From NCBI GenBank assembly GCA_947258675.1, contig CAMYJP010000367.1:1-5487 (forward strand): a stretch of DNA of 5,487 nucleotides, read 5' to 3'. The DNA comes from an uncultured Desulfobulbaceae bacterium (lineage in GTDB: Bacteria > Desulfobacterota > Desulfobulbia > Desulfobulbales > BM004). The first letter of the stretch is position 1; every line of letters starts with the position of its first letter. Positions 4,727 to 5,487 of this stretch are shown in pieces. The notes beneath the pieces were generated by a model. That model was not told where the DNA came from, ran no database searches, and worked only from the letters and a program-made list of their open reading frames with translations. The translations under genes were made by a program, and so were the position numbers.

Positions 4727-5487
4727 ATGGCTGTAGATTCTGCTCAAGAGCTGTCACTTTCTAAAGAACAATCGTATACTTCACGCTTCAGGGATGAAAT
4801 TAAACTTGCCAATCTTTTCAGGTCTGCTCGCAGTATCAATGAACTTCTGAAAGGTTTGAAGAATGAGTTACGGGCATATTTTGATGCTGAAGCCTTCACA
4901 ATTTACTTTGCTGATAATAAGAAAAAACAGATCGTTTCAAAAGTAAAGGCAGGGCGCCTGCGTAAAGAAATTCGCCTCCCCATTGACAAAACAAGTATAG
5001 CAGGCTTTGTTGCTTCCTCCGGCACAATTGTCAATATTGTTAATGCCTATGACACTGAAGAACTGCAAAAAATTGATCCGAAATTATATTTCAACAGTAC
5101 GTGGGACGACCAAACAAAATTCATCACCAGACAGGTTTTATCCGCACCCGTATTTTGCCACAAAACCCTGTTTGGCGTAATTCAACTTCTCAATAAAAAA
5201 ACCGGTCTTAAAGTCACCGATGAAGATGTGGATAATCTCAGGGCAATTACTGACGCCCTGGGCCGCTTCTTCTTAGAACATCTTCCCAACTCCAAAGAAA
5301 ACAACAAGCCATCAAGGTTAGAAAAGCTCCCCAAAAACGAAAAAACTCATTCTCCCTATAGCATTCTCATCCAGAACAGGATTTTATCCGAGGAAGAAGT
5401 GTTCAAAGCCATCAATAAGGCGGATAAAGAAAAGAAAGACCTGGAGCAGGTCTTAATTGATGATTTTGATCTGAGCAGAAAAGAGCT
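4727..5487 (+). CDS. GAF domain plus MshEN-type N-domain protein, likely PilB/GspE-family ATPase (3' cut by window edge)
   Basis: The frame opens at ATG 4727, behind GGGGAG at 4716-4721, and runs without a stop to the window end, giving 253 codons. Residues about 37-185 look like a GAF sensory domain: helix FRSARSINELLKGLKNEL, then strand AEAFTIYFAD, then SIAGFVASSGTIVNIVNAYD (90-109), the region that shapes the ligand pocket, then VLSAPVFCHKTLFGVIQLLNKK (138-158) and a last helix. A polar, Lys/Asn-rich linker (186-207) follows. From about 210 the pattern SILIQNRILSEEEVFKAINKADKEKKDLEQVLID matches the start of the MshEN/GspE-N domain, which in type IV pilus and type II secretion ATPases precedes the Walker-motif domain and can bind c-di-GMP. 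The ATPase domain is not visible here. Such a protein would be cytoplasmic and would couple a small-molecule signal to pilus or secretion motor activity (inference). Confidence 0.75.
   Translation, partial: MAVDSAQELSLSKEQSYTSRFRDEIKLANLFRSARSINELLKGLKNELRAYFDAEAFTIYFADNKKKQIVSKVKAGRLRKEIRLPIDKTSIAGFVASSGTIVNIVNAYDTEELQKIDPKLYFNSTWDDQTKFITRQVLSAPVFCHKTLFGVIQLLNKKTGLKVTDEDVDNLRAITDALGRFFLEHLPNSKENNKPSRLEKLPKNEKTHSPYSILIQNRILSEEEVFKAINKADKEKKDLEQVLIDDFDLSRKE

Overview
The window looks like a piece of a chromosome from an anaerobic bacterium, most likely a Desulfobacterota (deltaproteobacterial) sulfur-cycle organism. This is inferred from the gene families present (TauE/SafE-type anion transporter with a tandem universal stress protein, small periplasmic monohaem cytochrome c, DUF2914 protein, GAF-containing type II/IV secretion ATPase), from a sigma-54 control region, and from an apparent selenocysteine codon, since selenoproteins are frequent in that phylum. 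No mobile element, tRNA, rRNA or CRISPR array is visible.

Layout. (1) 1-1648, plus strand: the 3' part of a TauE/SafE family membrane transporter, overlapping by 8 bp a two-domain universal stress protein. (2) 1649-1990: a gene-free convergent spacer with a strong hairpin. (3) 1991-2400, minus strand: two tandem paralogous 61-residue proteins sharing the core WDRIMAAISFAE. Upstream of them is a well-formed sigma-54 control region: a -24/-12 promoter at 2460-2475, two matching 15-bp dyads at 2527-2541 and 2613-2627, and IHF-like sites, one of them an exact consensus match between the dyads. (4) 2873-3466, plus strand: a DsbA/FrnE-like thioredoxin-fold oxidoreductase. The first cysteine of its CPxC active site is replaced by an in-frame TGA, and a hairpin resembling a bacterial SECIS follows. 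This is read as a selenoprotein (U-P-F-C). (5) 3523-3933, plus strand: an exported DUF2914 protein. (6) 3995-4360, minus strand: an exported monohaem cytochrome c, convergent with the DUF2914 gene and sharing a bidirectional terminator with it. (7) 4361-4726: a divergent promoter region. (8) 4727 to the window end, plus strand: the N-terminal 253 codons of a GAF-plus-MshEN protein, probably a PilB/GspE-type ATPase cut by the window edge.

How it fits together. The transporter and stress protein are almost certainly one transcript with translational coupling. The small-protein pair is a separate unit that should depend on an RpoN activator binding the dyads. The Sec-containing oxidoreductase and DUF2914 genes are co-directional (56 bp apart) and may be co-transcribed. 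The shared theme seems to be stress, redox and envelope functions, but only adjacency links the units. The points most worth following up are the UGA-encoded active site and the sigma-54 regulon feeding two tiny uncharacterised paralogues.
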